A stretch of DNA of 64,000 bases from positions 682,001-746,000 of the forward strand of contig NC_013530.1 of assembly GCF_000024965.1 (NCBI RefSeq). The letters are read 5' to 3'. The position numbers and the translations under genes were made by a program. The first letter of the stretch is position 1. Every line of letters begins with the position of its first letter. Under the pieces are notes generated by a model. It made no database searches. It worked only from the letters and a program-made list of their open reading frames with translations, and was not told the DNA's origin. The stretch is from Xylanimonas cellulosilytica DSM 15894. GTDB lineage: Bacteria; Actinomycetota; Actinomycetes; Actinomycetales; Cellulomonadaceae. Below are positions 52,893-62,043 of this stretch, one piece after another.

Positions 52893-53579
52893 TCAGGCCT
52901 GGAGGACGGCGAGCAGACCCTCTGCCGAGCGGGACTCGGTCGAGAAGACGGCCAGGTGCGTCGGCTGCTTCGCGGCGAGGGCGGTACGCAGCGCCGCGAC
53001 GTCGTCGGCGGCCACCCCGCTGCCCACGCCGGTGGGCGCCGCGACCAGCTCCGCCGTACCGAGCTTGCGCCAGATCGCGGCGAGCCCGACGTGCGGGGCC
53101 AGGGCGTCAGCGGGGGTGATGCCCTCCGGGGCTGCCTCGGGCTCGAGGGCCTTGAGCGTGGCCACGATGCCCTCGCCGTCGCCCCACTCCACGTACTCGG
53201 TGAGGAACTCGACCGCGTCCTGGGCGTCCGCCTTGGCAGCCGGCGTCGCGACCATGCGGCGGGCGCCCGCGACGGCGTCGACGTCGGCGAGCGCCTCGGG
53301 AACCGCCTCGGCGAGCTGCTCGATCGCCGCGTCGACCTCGGCCGTGACGGGCGCCATCGTCACCGCGTGCGAGACGGCGGTCAGCGCCGGCACGTCGGCC
53401 GGGCCGAGCGGGAGCACGCGCCACGCGACCTCGCCGCCGACCCGCACCGGCACCAGCGCCGCCTTGAGCTGCTCCAGGGCGCGCTCGGCCTCCAGGCGCA
53501 CCAGGGTGCGCTGCGCCTGCACCTGCGCGTGGTAGTCCGCCCAGAGCCGGGCCTTGTCGAGGATCTGCTGCGTGTTCAT
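52893..53579 (-). CDS. Uncharacterised protein
   Basis: 228 aa from ATG at 53579 ([23 protein letters not shown]); not recognised. Mostly alpha-helical and Ala/Glu/Val-rich, no Cys cluster, signal peptide or membrane segment. The N-terminal helix is heptad-like. Codon use matches its neighbours and the minus-strand frame is the only one with gene-like composition. It ends at the 32-bp hairpin and is divergent from groES. No Shine-Dalgarno is evident. Confidence 0.7.
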   Translation of the reverse strand: MNTQQILDKARLWADYHAQVQAQRTLVRLEAERALEQLKAALVPVRVGGEVAWRVLPLGPADVPALTAVSHAVTMAPVTAEVDAAIEQLAEAVPEALADVDAVAGARRMVATPAAKADAQDAVEFLTEYVEWGDGEGIVATLKALEPEAAPEGITPADALAPHVGLAAIWRKLGTAELVAAPTGVGSGVAADDVAALRTALAAKQPTHLAVFSTESRSAEGLLAVLQA

Positions 53580-53674
53580 CGGGGGCCATGCTGCCGTGTG
53601 CGCTGCCATCGGCGCCAGCGGGTGTCCCGACGGCGGCGGCGCGGACGGCGTGCGGGGGGTGTCGGTGACAGACT

Positions 53675-53701
53675 TTGGCACTCGACTTGTCAGAGTGCTA
53701 A
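53675..53701 (+). promoter_or_regulatory. CIRCE operator (HrcA site) of groES
   Basis: TTGGCACTC at 53675-53683, a 9-nt spacer, and GAGTGCTAA at 53693-53701. It differs from the CIRCE consensus by one base in the left arm. HrcA would repress groES here and release it on heat shock. Confidence 0.92.
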
Positions 53702-53716
53702 CTGCGCTCCTAGATT
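53687..53716 (+). promoter_or_regulatory. groES promoter
   Basis: TTGTCA at 53687-53692 lies in the CIRCE spacer; after 18 nt comes TAGATT at 53711-53716. HrcA binding would therefore cover the -35 box. Confidence 0.7.
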
Positions 53717-53816
53717 GTCCACAGCGCTCGCGCGCTGTGCCGGCACCCGCGACGACGGCCAGCTCTGCGACGCCACCCAGTCCAGCACGCACCACATGCG
53801 AAAGAGGAGGTCCGAC

Positions 53817-54113
53817 GTGTCGGTCCCCATCAAGCCGCTCGAGGACCGGATCGTCGTCAAGGCCATCGAGGCCGAGACCACGACCGCTTCCGGCCTGGTC
53901 ATCCCGGACACCGCCAAGGAGAAGCCCCAGGAGGGCGAGGTCCTGGCCGTGGGCGAGGGTCGTTTCGACGACAACGGCAACCGCGTCCCGGTCGACGTCA
54001 AGGTCGGCGACAAGGTCATCTACAGCAAGTACGGCGGCACCGAGGTGAAGTACGCGGGCGAGGAGTACCTGGTGCTCTCCGCGCGCGACATCCTCGCCGT
54101 CGTCGTCGGCTGA
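53817..54113 (+). CDS. groES: Co-chaperonin GroES (Cpn10)
   Basis: 98 aa, usual length; lid of the chaperonin cage. GTG at 53817 after [30 protein letters not shown], the mobile loop [21 protein letters not shown] and C-terminal [13 protein letters not shown] are typical. No groEL follows; a strong terminator and the oppositely oriented whiB gene come next, so groES is monocistronic here. Confidence 0.97.
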   Translation: MSVPIKPLEDRIVVKAIEAETTTASGLVIPDTAKEKPQEGEVLAVGEGRFDDNGNRVPVDVKVGDKVIYSKYGGTEVKYAGEEYLVLSARDILAVVVG

Positions 54114-54171
54114 CGACGACGCTGACGGCTGACGCCGTCGCCGTCGGCTGATCTTCAGCCGGTCGGCCTGA

Positions 54172-54209
54172 ACGAAGCCCCTGCACCGTCGTTGGTGCAG
54201 GGGCTTCGT
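54172..54209 (+). terminator. Terminator between groES and whiB
   Basis: A perfect 16-bp stem, ACGAAGCCCCTGCACC at 54172-54187 with 54194-54209, and loop GTCGTT. As it ends 5 nt from the whiB stop, it can serve both converging genes. Confidence 0.88.
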
Positions 54210-54214
54210 GCGTG

Positions 54215-54496
54215 TCAGCCGGTCTTCTTCGCGAGGATGGCTGCGCGCTCGTCCTCGGAGAGCCCGCCCCAGACGCCGTAGGGCTCGCGCACGCGCAGCG
54301 ACTGCTCGCGGCACTGCAGCATCACGGGGCAGGTGTTGCAGATGGCCTTCGCGGCCTCTGCGCGTCGACGCCGGGTGGAACCCCGCTCGCCCTCGGGGTG
54401 GAAGAACAGGGTGTCGTCGGCGTCGCGGCACGCTCCCTGGTACTGCCACTCCCACAGCTCCATCACCGGTCCGGGCAGCCTCGAGATCTCCGTCAT
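54215..54496 (-). CDS. whiB3: WhiB-family iron-sulfur regulator, WhiD/WhiB3-like
   Basis: 93 aa from ATG at 54496. Four cysteines C23, C53, C56, C62 (C-X29-C-X2-C-X5-C) bind a [4Fe-4S] cluster, and GVWGGLSEDER is the family turn. LPGPVMELWEWQYQGACR and FFHPEGERG match the Streptomyces WhiD/mycobacterial WhiB3 branch; WhiB proteins act by binding the primary sigma factor. Position next to groES also matches mycobacterial whiB3. Longer in-frame starts would cross the promoter. It is leaderless by its promoter position. Confidence 0.93.
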   Translation of the reverse strand: MTEISRLPGPVMELWEWQYQGACRDADDTLFFHPEGERGSTRRRRAEAAKAICNTCPVMLQCREQSLRVREPYGVWGGLSEDERAAILAKKTG

Positions 54497-54503
54497 GGCC
54501 GCC

Positions 54504-54532
54504 AACCTACAAGTTGTGCAGAAGTTGTTCAA
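54504..54532 (-). promoter_or_regulatory. whiB promoter, leaderless
   Basis: Minus strand: TTGAAC (54532-54527), 17-nt spacer, TAGGTT (54509-54504), then 7 nt to the ATG at 54496. The direct repeat AAGTTGT, spaced 11 bp, lies within it on the + strand. Confidence 0.8.
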
Positions 54533-54674
54533 GAGTGTGTTGTCCCAGGAAGAAGGCAGGCGGGAAGCGCTCGCCCGTTGGCGCGGGCCGTTCGGTATCC
54601 GGTCGCATACTTGTTCGGACGCGCCAAATCGCGCCACGGGTGGTGGCGCGGTGGCAACGGGTGGAACACATCGG

Positions 54675-54680
54675 CACAAT
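54675..54680 (+). promoter_or_regulatory. Leaderless -10 box of the MerR-type gene
   Basis: CACAAT ends 6 nt before the ATG at 54687; the same box and near-identical spacer precede coaA. Confidence 0.5.
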
Positions 54681-54686
54681 CGAGCC

Positions 54687-55778
54687 ATGACGCCCACCCG
54701 GCCCGCCTCGTCAGGCAGGCCCAGCCCGCCGAGTCCCGGGCTCGCCGTGGCCGCGGTGGCACGCCGGCTCGGGGTCGCGCCCGCCACGCTGCGCACGTGG
54801 GACCGCCGCTACGGCCTCGGCCCGTCGGGACGCACCGCCGGCTCGCACCGCCGCTACACCCCCGACGACGTCGCCCGCCTGATGGTCATGCGCCGGCTCA
54901 CGGTCGAGGGCGTCGCCCCCGTCGACGCCGCACGCGTCGCGCTGGAGACCGACGCCGACCAGCTCGACAGCACGACGACGATGCCCGCACGCGGCGCCGC
55001 GCCGTCCACGGCCCCAGCGCCCGAGCCCGAGTCGCAGCGCCGCCCTCACCTGCGCGCCCTGCCTGGCGGCGGCGAGGGCAACCGGGGGGCGAACGCGACC
55101 TCGCTCCCGGGCGCGGCCCCGTCGACGATCTCCGCCCGCGTCGCCTCCGTCATCGATGCCGCCCTCGCCTACGACCAGGCCGCCTGCGACTCGCTGCTGC
55201 GACTCGGCGTGCAGGGGGACCCGGCCGCCTGGTGGACGCAGCTCGTCGAGCCCGCGTGGCTGCGCATCGCCCAGCGGACCGTCCTCGGCACCCCGGGCGA
55301 GGTGCCGGAGCTCGTCCTCGCGACCGCGGCGCTGCGCGTGCTGCGCGAGTTCACCGAGGCGTTCGAGCAGGCGATGGTCAACGCCGGCAACCCCCCGGCC
55401 AACCACCCGAGCCGGATGCGCAAGATCGTGCTGATCTTCGCCGCCCCGGACGAGGTGGTGCCGCTCGCCGCGCACGCGCTCGCGGCGGCGCTCGTGACGC
55501 ACGGTGCCACCGCCCGCATCGTCACCGGCCCGGCGAGCACGCACCGCGCGGTCGAGCTCGTGACGATGGTGCGGCCCGCCGCCCTGGTGCTCGCGACTAC
55601 GCTGGTGCGCCCGGACCTCGACGTCGTGCACTCGGTGCACGAGGCCTTCGCGAGCCTGCCGATCTTCGTCGGCCTGCGCCGCGAGGACTCCGCCGAGTCG
55701 CTGCCGCTGGCCCCCACGGTGCAGCGCGTCCGCTCGTTCCCCGGGCTCCTGCACGAGGTGCTCGCCGTCGTCGGGTGA
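54687..55778 (+). CDS. MerR-family regulator with B12-binding-like C-terminal domain
   Basis: 363 aa from ATG at 54687; the frame extends further upstream but through the whiB promoter. The winged-helix MerR domain is at about 19-75 (VAAVARRLGVAPATLRTWDRRYGLGPSGRTAGSHRRYTPDDVARL in pieces). A Pro/Ala linker, a helical bundle and a C-terminal Rossmann-like domain (RKIVLIFAAPDEVVPLAAHALAAALVTHGATARIV) follow, in the order of CarH/LitR photoreceptors. The DxHxxG cobalamin motif is absent, so B12 sensing is doubtful. Divergent from whiB across 190 nt. Confidence 0.85.
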   Translation: MTPTRPASSGRPSPPSPGLAVAAVARRLGVAPATLRTWDRRYGLGPSGRTAGSHRRYTPDDVARLMVMRRLTVEGVAPVDAARVALETDADQLDSTTTMPARGAAPSTAPAPEPESQRRPHLRALPGGGEGNRGANATSLPGAAPSTISARVASVIDAALAYDQAACDSLLRLGVQGDPAAWWTQLVEPAWLRIAQRTVLGTPGEVPELVLATAALRVLREFTEAFEQAMVNAGNPPANHPSRMRKIVLIFAAPDEVVPLAAHALAAALVTHGATARIVTGPASTHRAVELVTMVRPAALVLATTLVRPDLDVVHSVHEAFASLPIFVGLRREDSAESLPLAPTVQRVRSFPGLLHEVLAVVG

Positions 55779-55848
55779 CCCCGCCGGCGCCGCAGAGGCC
55801 TGTGGTGCGGGTCTCCGTCCGACCGGTCCTGGCGCCGGACGGCGCCCG

Positions 55849-57366
<1,518 letters not shown>

Positions 57367-57384
57367 GCCGGCCCGGCCGCGACG

Positions 57385-58128
57385 TCAGCGCCGGGCGTGC
57401 TCGACGGGCCACGCCCGCGAGGCGCCCGGCCCGTCGAGCCCCTGGCGCGCACGCCACTCGTTGAAGCTGCGCGCCCAGGTGTCGTGCGCGCCGACCTGCG
57501 CGTGGTGCAGCTCCTCCAGGCCGAGCGCCCCGAGCTCGGGGAAGGTGCGCACCAGCGCGTCGAGCACGTCGAGGGTCGCGAGCACGTCGACGTCGGCCGC
57601 GTGCAGGTCCTCCGTCGTGAGCACGCCGTAGTGCGTCACCAGGTCGCCGAGCCGGCGCTTGCCACGGCGGTAACGGTCCTGCCAGCGGTCGAGCACCAGC
57701 GGGTCCAGCACCGGGGTCACGGCGCGGCCCAGCCGCTCGGGGAGCGTGGCGAGGCCGTGCCGGGCCAGCTCCGCGTCGAGCAGCGACAGGTCGAACGCGG
57801 CGTTGTACGCGACCACCGGCACGCCCTCGCGCAGATGGGCGGCCAGCTCCGCGGCGATCTCCTCCAGCGCGACGGCCGGCGCCACCCCGTGCGCCCGGGC
57901 GTGCTCCGTGGTGACACCGTGGATCGCGGCGGCCTCGGCCGGGATCTCCACCCCCGGATCGACGAGCCACGTACGCACGTCGGTGCTCACCCCCGGGATG
58001 CGCAGCACCACGGCAGCCGTCACGATCCGGTCGTTCGCGACGTCGACCCCGGTGGTCTCCGTGTCGAACCCCACCAGCGGGCCACGCGCCCAGCCGGCCG
58101 TGAAGGCGTCGTACTGCTGCTCGCTCAT
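57385..58128 (-). CDS. DEDDh 3'-5' exonuclease, DnaQ-like
   Basis: 247 aa from ATG at 58128 with AAGGAG upstream. Metal ligands D22 and E24 in LVGFDTETTGVD, the third acidic residue in VAYNAAFDLSLLDAEL, and H/D in LHAADVDVLATLDVL make the DEDDh set. No polymerase or BRCT domain. It could proofread for DNA polymerase III or act in repair; not assigned. Converges on guaB and is divergent from guaB3. Confidence 0.92.
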   Translation of the reverse strand: MSEQQYDAFTAGWARGPLVGFDTETTGVDVANDRIVTAAVVLRIPGVSTDVRTWLVDPGVEIPAEAAAIHGVTTEHARAHGVAPAVALEEIAAELAAHLREGVPVVAYNAAFDLSLLDAELARHGLATLPERLGRAVTPVLDPLVLDRWQDRYRRGKRRLGDLVTHYGVLTTEDLHAADVDVLATLDVLDALVRTFPELGALGLEELHHAQVGAHDTWARSFNEWRARQGLDGPGASRAWPVEHARR

Positions 58129-58221
58129 CGGGTGCTCCTTCTCGTCGTCGTCCCCCGTGACGCAGACCCTGCCACCCGCCACCGACACGACCGCAGAACG
58201 CCCGCGCCGGGCCCGCGCCGG

Positions 58222-58227
58222 TAGGCT
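58222..58227 (+). promoter_or_regulatory. Leaderless -10 box of guaB3
   Basis: TAGGCT ends 6 nt before the GTG at 58234. Confidence 0.65.
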
Positions 58228-58233
58228 GACCCG

Positions 58234-59358
58234 GTGAGCAACGAGATCGAGATCGGGCGCGGCAAGCGCGGACGCCGGGCGTACTCCTTCGACGACATCG
58301 CCGTCGTCCCCTCCCGTCGCACCCGCGACCCGAAGGACGTCTCCGTCGGCTGGCAGATCGACGCCTACCACTTCGAGCTGCCGATCATGGCCGCGCCGAT
58401 GGACTCGGTGATGAGCCCGGACACGGCCATCGCGTTCGGCCGCCACGGCGGCCTGGGCGTCCTCGACCTCGAGGGCCTGTGGACGCGGTACGAGTCGCCC
58501 GAGCCGCTGCTCGCGGAGATCGCGCAGCTCTCGGCCGACGACGCGACGCGGCGCATGCAGGAGATCTACTCCGAGCCCATCAAGGCCGAGCTCATCACCC
58601 AGCGCCTCAAGGAGATCCGCGCCGCAGGGGTGACGGTCGCCGGCGCGCTCAGCCCGCAGAACACGCAGGAGCACCACAAGGCCGTCGTCGACGCCGGGGT
58701 GGACCTGTTCGTCATCCGCGGCACCACGGTCTCGGCCGAGCACGTGAGCGGCAACGCCGAGCCGCTCAACCTCAAGCGCTTCATCTACGAGCTCGACGTC
58801 CCCGTCGTCGTCGGGGGGGCGTCCACGTACACCGCCGCGCTGCACCTCATGCGCACCGGCGCCGCGGGCGTCCTGGTCGGCTTCGGCGGCGGGGCGGCGC
58901 ACACCACGCGCGTGTCGCTCGGCATCCACGCGCCCATGGCGACGGCGGTCTCCGACGTCGCAGCCGCGCGCCGTGACTACCTGGACGAGTCGGGCGGACG
59001 CTACGTGCACGTCATCGCCGACGGCGGTGTCGGTCGTTCCGGCGACATCGTCAAGGCCGTCGCGTGCGGTGCGGACGCCGTGATGCTGGGCGCCGCGCTC
59101 GCGCGGGCCTCGGAGGCGCCGGGCCGCGGCTGGCACTGGGGGCCGGAGGCGCACCACGCGCAGCTCCCGCGCGGCGAGCGGGTCGAGGTCGGCACCGCAG
59201 GCACGCTCGAGGAGATCCTCTTCGGGCCGGGCCGCCAGGCGGACGGGACCCTGAACCTTGTGGGCGCGCTGCGCCGCGCGATGGCCACGACCGGGTACTC
59301 CGACCTCAAGGAGTTCCAGCGGGTCGAGGTCGTCGTCTCTCCGTACCAGCCGCACTGA
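58234..59358 (+). CDS. guaB3: GuaB3 family IMP dehydrogenase-related protein
   Basis: 374 aa, without CBS domains. GTG at 58234. YSFDDIAVVPSRRTRDPKDVSVGWQIDAYHFELPIMAAPMDSVM (in pieces) and VIADGGVGRSGDIVKAVACGADAVMLGAALA show the IMPDH barrel. In the catalytic loop GFGGGAAHTTRVSLG, His223 takes the place of the IMPDH catalytic Cys, so ordinary IMP dehydrogenase activity is unlikely. True role unknown. Confidence 0.93.
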   Translation: MSNEIEIGRGKRGRRAYSFDDIAVVPSRRTRDPKDVSVGWQIDAYHFELPIMAAPMDSVMSPDTAIAFGRHGGLGVLDLEGLWTRYESPEPLLAEIAQLSADDATRRMQEIYSEPIKAELITQRLKEIRAAGVTVAGALSPQNTQEHHKAVVDAGVDLFVIRGTTVSAEHVSGNAEPLNLKRFIYELDVPVVVGGASTYTAALHLMRTGAAGVLVGFGGGAAHTTRVSLGIHAPMATAVSDVAAARRDYLDESGGRYVHVIADGGVGRSGDIVKAVACGADAVMLGAALARASEAPGRGWHWGPEAHHAQLPRGERVEVGTAGTLEEILFGPGRQADGTLNLVGALRRAMATTGYSDLKEFQRVEVVVSPYQPH

Positions 59359-59405
59359 TCCCCCGGCGGCCCGGTCACGCCCTGGGCGCTGTCGGCGGCC
59401 GTGAG

Positions 59406-59411
59406 TAGGGT
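59406..59411 (+). promoter_or_regulatory. Leaderless -10 box of the aldehyde dehydrogenase
   Basis: TAGGGT ends 7 nt before the ATG at 59419; it also overlaps the alternative in-frame GTG at 59401, which argues against that start. Confidence 0.5.
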
Positions 59412-59418
59412 GGCGGCC

Positions 59419-61023
59419 ATGGACACCGGAGACGCACTTCCTGGCCTGTCCGGGCTCGTCGACCCCGAGCTCCCGGCCAGCACCTACGCGCTGGAGCCCG
59501 ACGTCGTCGCGCCGTTGCTGGCGCGGCTCGTCACGACGCAGAGCGCGGGGGAGCACCGGGCGCTGGCACCGTTCACGGGGGCGCCGCTGGTCTCGGTCCC
59601 GCTCTCGTCGGCCGACGACGTCGCAGCGGCGGTCAGACGGGCACGGGAAGCCCAGACCGCCTGGGCCGACGTCCCGGTGCGCGAACGGACCCGCGTGCTC
59701 CTGCGCTTCGCCCGGGCCGTGCTGGACCGGCAGTCCGACGTGCTCGACCTGCTCCAGCTCGAGGGTGGGAAGGCCCGGACCCACGCGTTCGAGGAGGTCG
59801 CCTACGCGTCCCAGCTCGCCCGGCACTACGCGGTCGCAGGGCCGGGCTACCTGGCGCCGCGCCGCGTGCGCGGCATGATCCCCGTGCTCACCGGGGCATC
59901 GGTCCACCTCCGGCCGGTCGGCGTCGTCGGGGTCATCGCGCCGTGGAACTACCCGCTCGCGATGGTGGTCTCCGAGGCGCTGCCCGCGCTGGTCGCCGGC
60001 AACGCCGTCGTCATCAAGCCGGACCCGCAGACGACGCTGACCGCGCTGTGGACCGCCGAGCTGCTCGAGGCGTGCGGGCTGCCCGCGGACCTGCTCCTCG
60101 TGGTCGCCGGCGGCGCAGAGACCGGGACGGCGCTCGTCGACGTCGTCGACCACGTCGCGTTCACCGGCTCCACCGCGACCGGACGGGCCGTCGCCGCGCG
60201 GGCCGGGCAGCGTCTGATCGGCGCGACGCTGGAGCTCGGCGGCAAGAACGCCATGTACGTCGCGGCTGACGCCGACGTCGACGCCGCGGCGGCGGGTGCG
60301 CTGCGGGCCTGCTTCGCGAACGCGGGGCAGCTGTGCGTCTCGATCGAACGGCTCGTGGTGCACGAGGCGGTCGCCGACGCGTTCGTCGAGCGGTTCGTCG
60401 ACGGGGCGCGCGCCCTGCGCCTCGGGGGAGCGCTCGACTACACGGTCGACGTCGGCTCGCTGATCTCCGCCGACCAGCTCGCCCGGGTCTCCGCCCACGT
60501 CGACGACGCCCTGGCCCGCGGTGCACGGGCACTCTCCGGTGCGGTGCACCGCGCGGACGTCGGGCCGTTCTTCTACGCGCCCACCGTCCTCGACGACGTG
60601 CCCGACGGCGCCCGGTGCGTGCGGGAGGAGACGTTCGGGCCGGTGGTCGCGATCCGCAGGGTCAGGTCCGACGACGAGGCCGTGGCGCTGATGAACGACT
60701 CGGAGTACGGGCTGAGCGCCTCGGTGTGGTCGCGCGACGCGCGCCGTGCCCGGGCGATCGCGGGCCGGCTGCGGGCCGGGACGGTCAACGTCAACGACGG
60801 GTACATGGCCGCCTTCGGTTCGGTCGCCGCACCGATGGGCGGGTTCGGTGCGTCCGGGCTGGGCCGGCGGCACGGGCGCGAGATCGTCGAGGCGCTCAGC
60901 GAGCCGCAGACGATCGTGACGCAACGCCTCTCGCTCGACCGCCTGCACGCACGCGGCGGGGAGACGACCGCCGCCGCGCTGACGGCGGGCATGAGAGCGC
61001 TGCGGGCGCTGCGCCTGCCGTAG
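59419..61023 (+). CDS. Succinate-semialdehyde dehydrogenase-like aldehyde dehydrogenase
   Basis: 534 aa; NAD(P)-dependent oxidation of an aldehyde to an acid. ATG at 59419. VGVIAPWNYPLAM carries the conserved Asn, FTGSTATGR the cofactor loop, LELGGKNAM the general base E272 and FANAGQLCVSIERL the nucleophile C306. The N-terminal ~35 residues are an extension found in the actinobacterial SSADH type. Substrate inferred from family only; no GABA genes are near. Confidence 0.9.
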   Translation: MDTGDALPGLSGLVDPELPASTYALEPDVVAPLLARLVTTQSAGEHRALAPFTGAPLVSVPLSSADDVAAAVRRAREAQTAWADVPVRERTRVLLRFARAVLDRQSDVLDLLQLEGGKARTHAFEEVAYASQLARHYAVAGPGYLAPRRVRGMIPVLTGASVHLRPVGVVGVIAPWNYPLAMVVSEALPALVAGNAVVIKPDPQTTLTALWTAELLEACGLPADLLLVVAGGAETGTALVDVVDHVAFTGSTATGRAVAARAGQRLIGATLELGGKNAMYVAADADVDAAAAGALRACFANAGQLCVSIERLVVHEAVADAFVERFVDGARALRLGGALDYTVDVGSLISADQLARVSAHVDDALARGARALSGAVHRADVGPFFYAPTVLDDVPDGARCVREETFGPVVAIRRVRSDDEAVALMNDSEYGLSASVWSRDARRARAIAGRLRAGTVNVNDGYMAAFGSVAAPMGGFGASGLGRRHGREIVEALSEPQTIVTQRLSLDRLHARGGETTAAALTAGMRALRALRLP

Positions 61024-61101
61024 CGACGGCACAGCGGGCCGCGAGCGCCGCGGAATGTCGGTCAACGATGCTCGGAAGCCGACGTCGCGGGACGTTCGTG
61101 G

Positions 61102-62043
61102 TCAGCGCGTGAGCCTCGACAGCTCCGACGCCAGGTTCGCGGCGGCCGGAGCGGCCCAGCGTGCACGGGCCGTCGGTGTGCGGAACAGCGTCGGCAGAGC
61201 GAGGAGCGCTTCGAGGACGGCGCCACGGCCGGTGCGGAAGGCGTCGTCGGGGACGTGACCGTACTCGGCGCGCACCTGGTGCACGTACCGCGCGTACCGG
61301 GCGGGGGAGTCGCCCAGGACGGCGAGGTCGGCGTCGCTGACCAGGGCGCCGAGCACGTCGCCGGGCGCGGGGTCATGGGTGGCCGTCAGCAGCACCAGAC
61401 GCTCGACCTCGGCGACGTCATCGCAGGTCAGCCGGGCCGCCGTCGTGCCGGATGCCGTCGCCCCGGGCGCGGTCAGCGGGGTGAGCAGCTCGCGCGCCAG
61501 GGCCGCGGAGCGTTCCTCGTCGCGGCCCGCCTCGCCGTCGTGCACGGCGTCGTGGAACCACAGCGCGAGCCGCGCGACCCGCGCGGAGGAAGGCGCGTCG
61601 GTTCTCTCGGCGAGCAGCGCGTCCAGCGCATCGAGGGAGGCCGCGAGGTGGAGCCGCCCGTGGTAGACGCGATGCGGCTCGGACCACCGCTCGACGAGCT
61701 CCGCCCCGATGTGCCCCCACGCCGCGTCAGCGGGCGCGCGGAGAGTCGCCCAGCGGGCCGTGAGGGCCGCCCGGGTGGCGCCCCGGCGCTCGCGGCCAGG
61801 GACGCGCAGGCCCGACGACGCGAGGCGGCGCGCCAGGGTGCCGCCGTCCACTGGTGTGGCGCCGGCCGCCACGAGATCCTCGTGGCGGCCGGCGGGCACG
61901 TCGTAGTGGTCGAGGTCGAGACCGCGATCCGGGAGCCCCGCCGCCCGTGCGAAGGTGCGCAGCTCGTGCAGCGACGTGTCGGAGACGAGGTGCGACCACA
62001 GCGTGCCGTGCGCGGGCCAGGCGGGCGGGTCGATGAGGATCAG
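61102..62043 (-). CDS. DUF4031 domain + HD-type protein, probable CTG start
   Basis: 313 aa if translation begins at the CTG at 62043. The frame is open from there and encodes [21 protein letters not shown], the expected beginning of a DUF4031 domain, but has no ATG, GTG or TTG until 61899, which would cut off 48 conserved residues. GGAGG lies exactly 7 nt before the CTG, inside the last ackA codons, and the CTG overlaps the ackA stop (CTGA). The C-terminal part is HD-like: HRVYHGRLHLAASLDALDALL and ARLALWFHDAVHDG supply His and His-Asp metal ligands, suggesting a phosphohydrolase. Confidence 0.82.
   Translation of the reverse strand: MILIDPPAWPAHGTLWSHLVSDTSLHELRTFARAAGLPDRGLDLDHYDVPAGRHEDLVAAGATPVDGGTLARRLASSGLRVPGRERRGATRAALTARWATLRAPADAAWGHIGAELVERWSEPHRVYHGRLHLAASLDALDALLAERTDAPSSARVARLALWFHDAVHDGEAGRDEERSAALARELLTPLTAPGATASGTTAARLTCDDVAEVERLVLLTATHDPAPGDVLGALVSDADLAVLGDSPARYARYVHQVRAEYGHVPDDAFRTGRGAVLEALLALPTLFRTPTARARWAAPAAANLASELSRLTR

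Noticed and set aside
50862-54113. A 1083-codon + frame ending in groES
   Set aside because: Only the last 98 codons are GroES. The rest is the antisense shadow of the ligase, methyltransferase and unknown genes, and it would run through the CIRCE operator.
57385-61065. A single 1226-codon minus-strand frame
   Set aside because: Only its end is the exonuclease (start at 58128 with a good Shine-Dalgarno). The rest is antisense to guaB3 and the aldehyde dehydrogenase.
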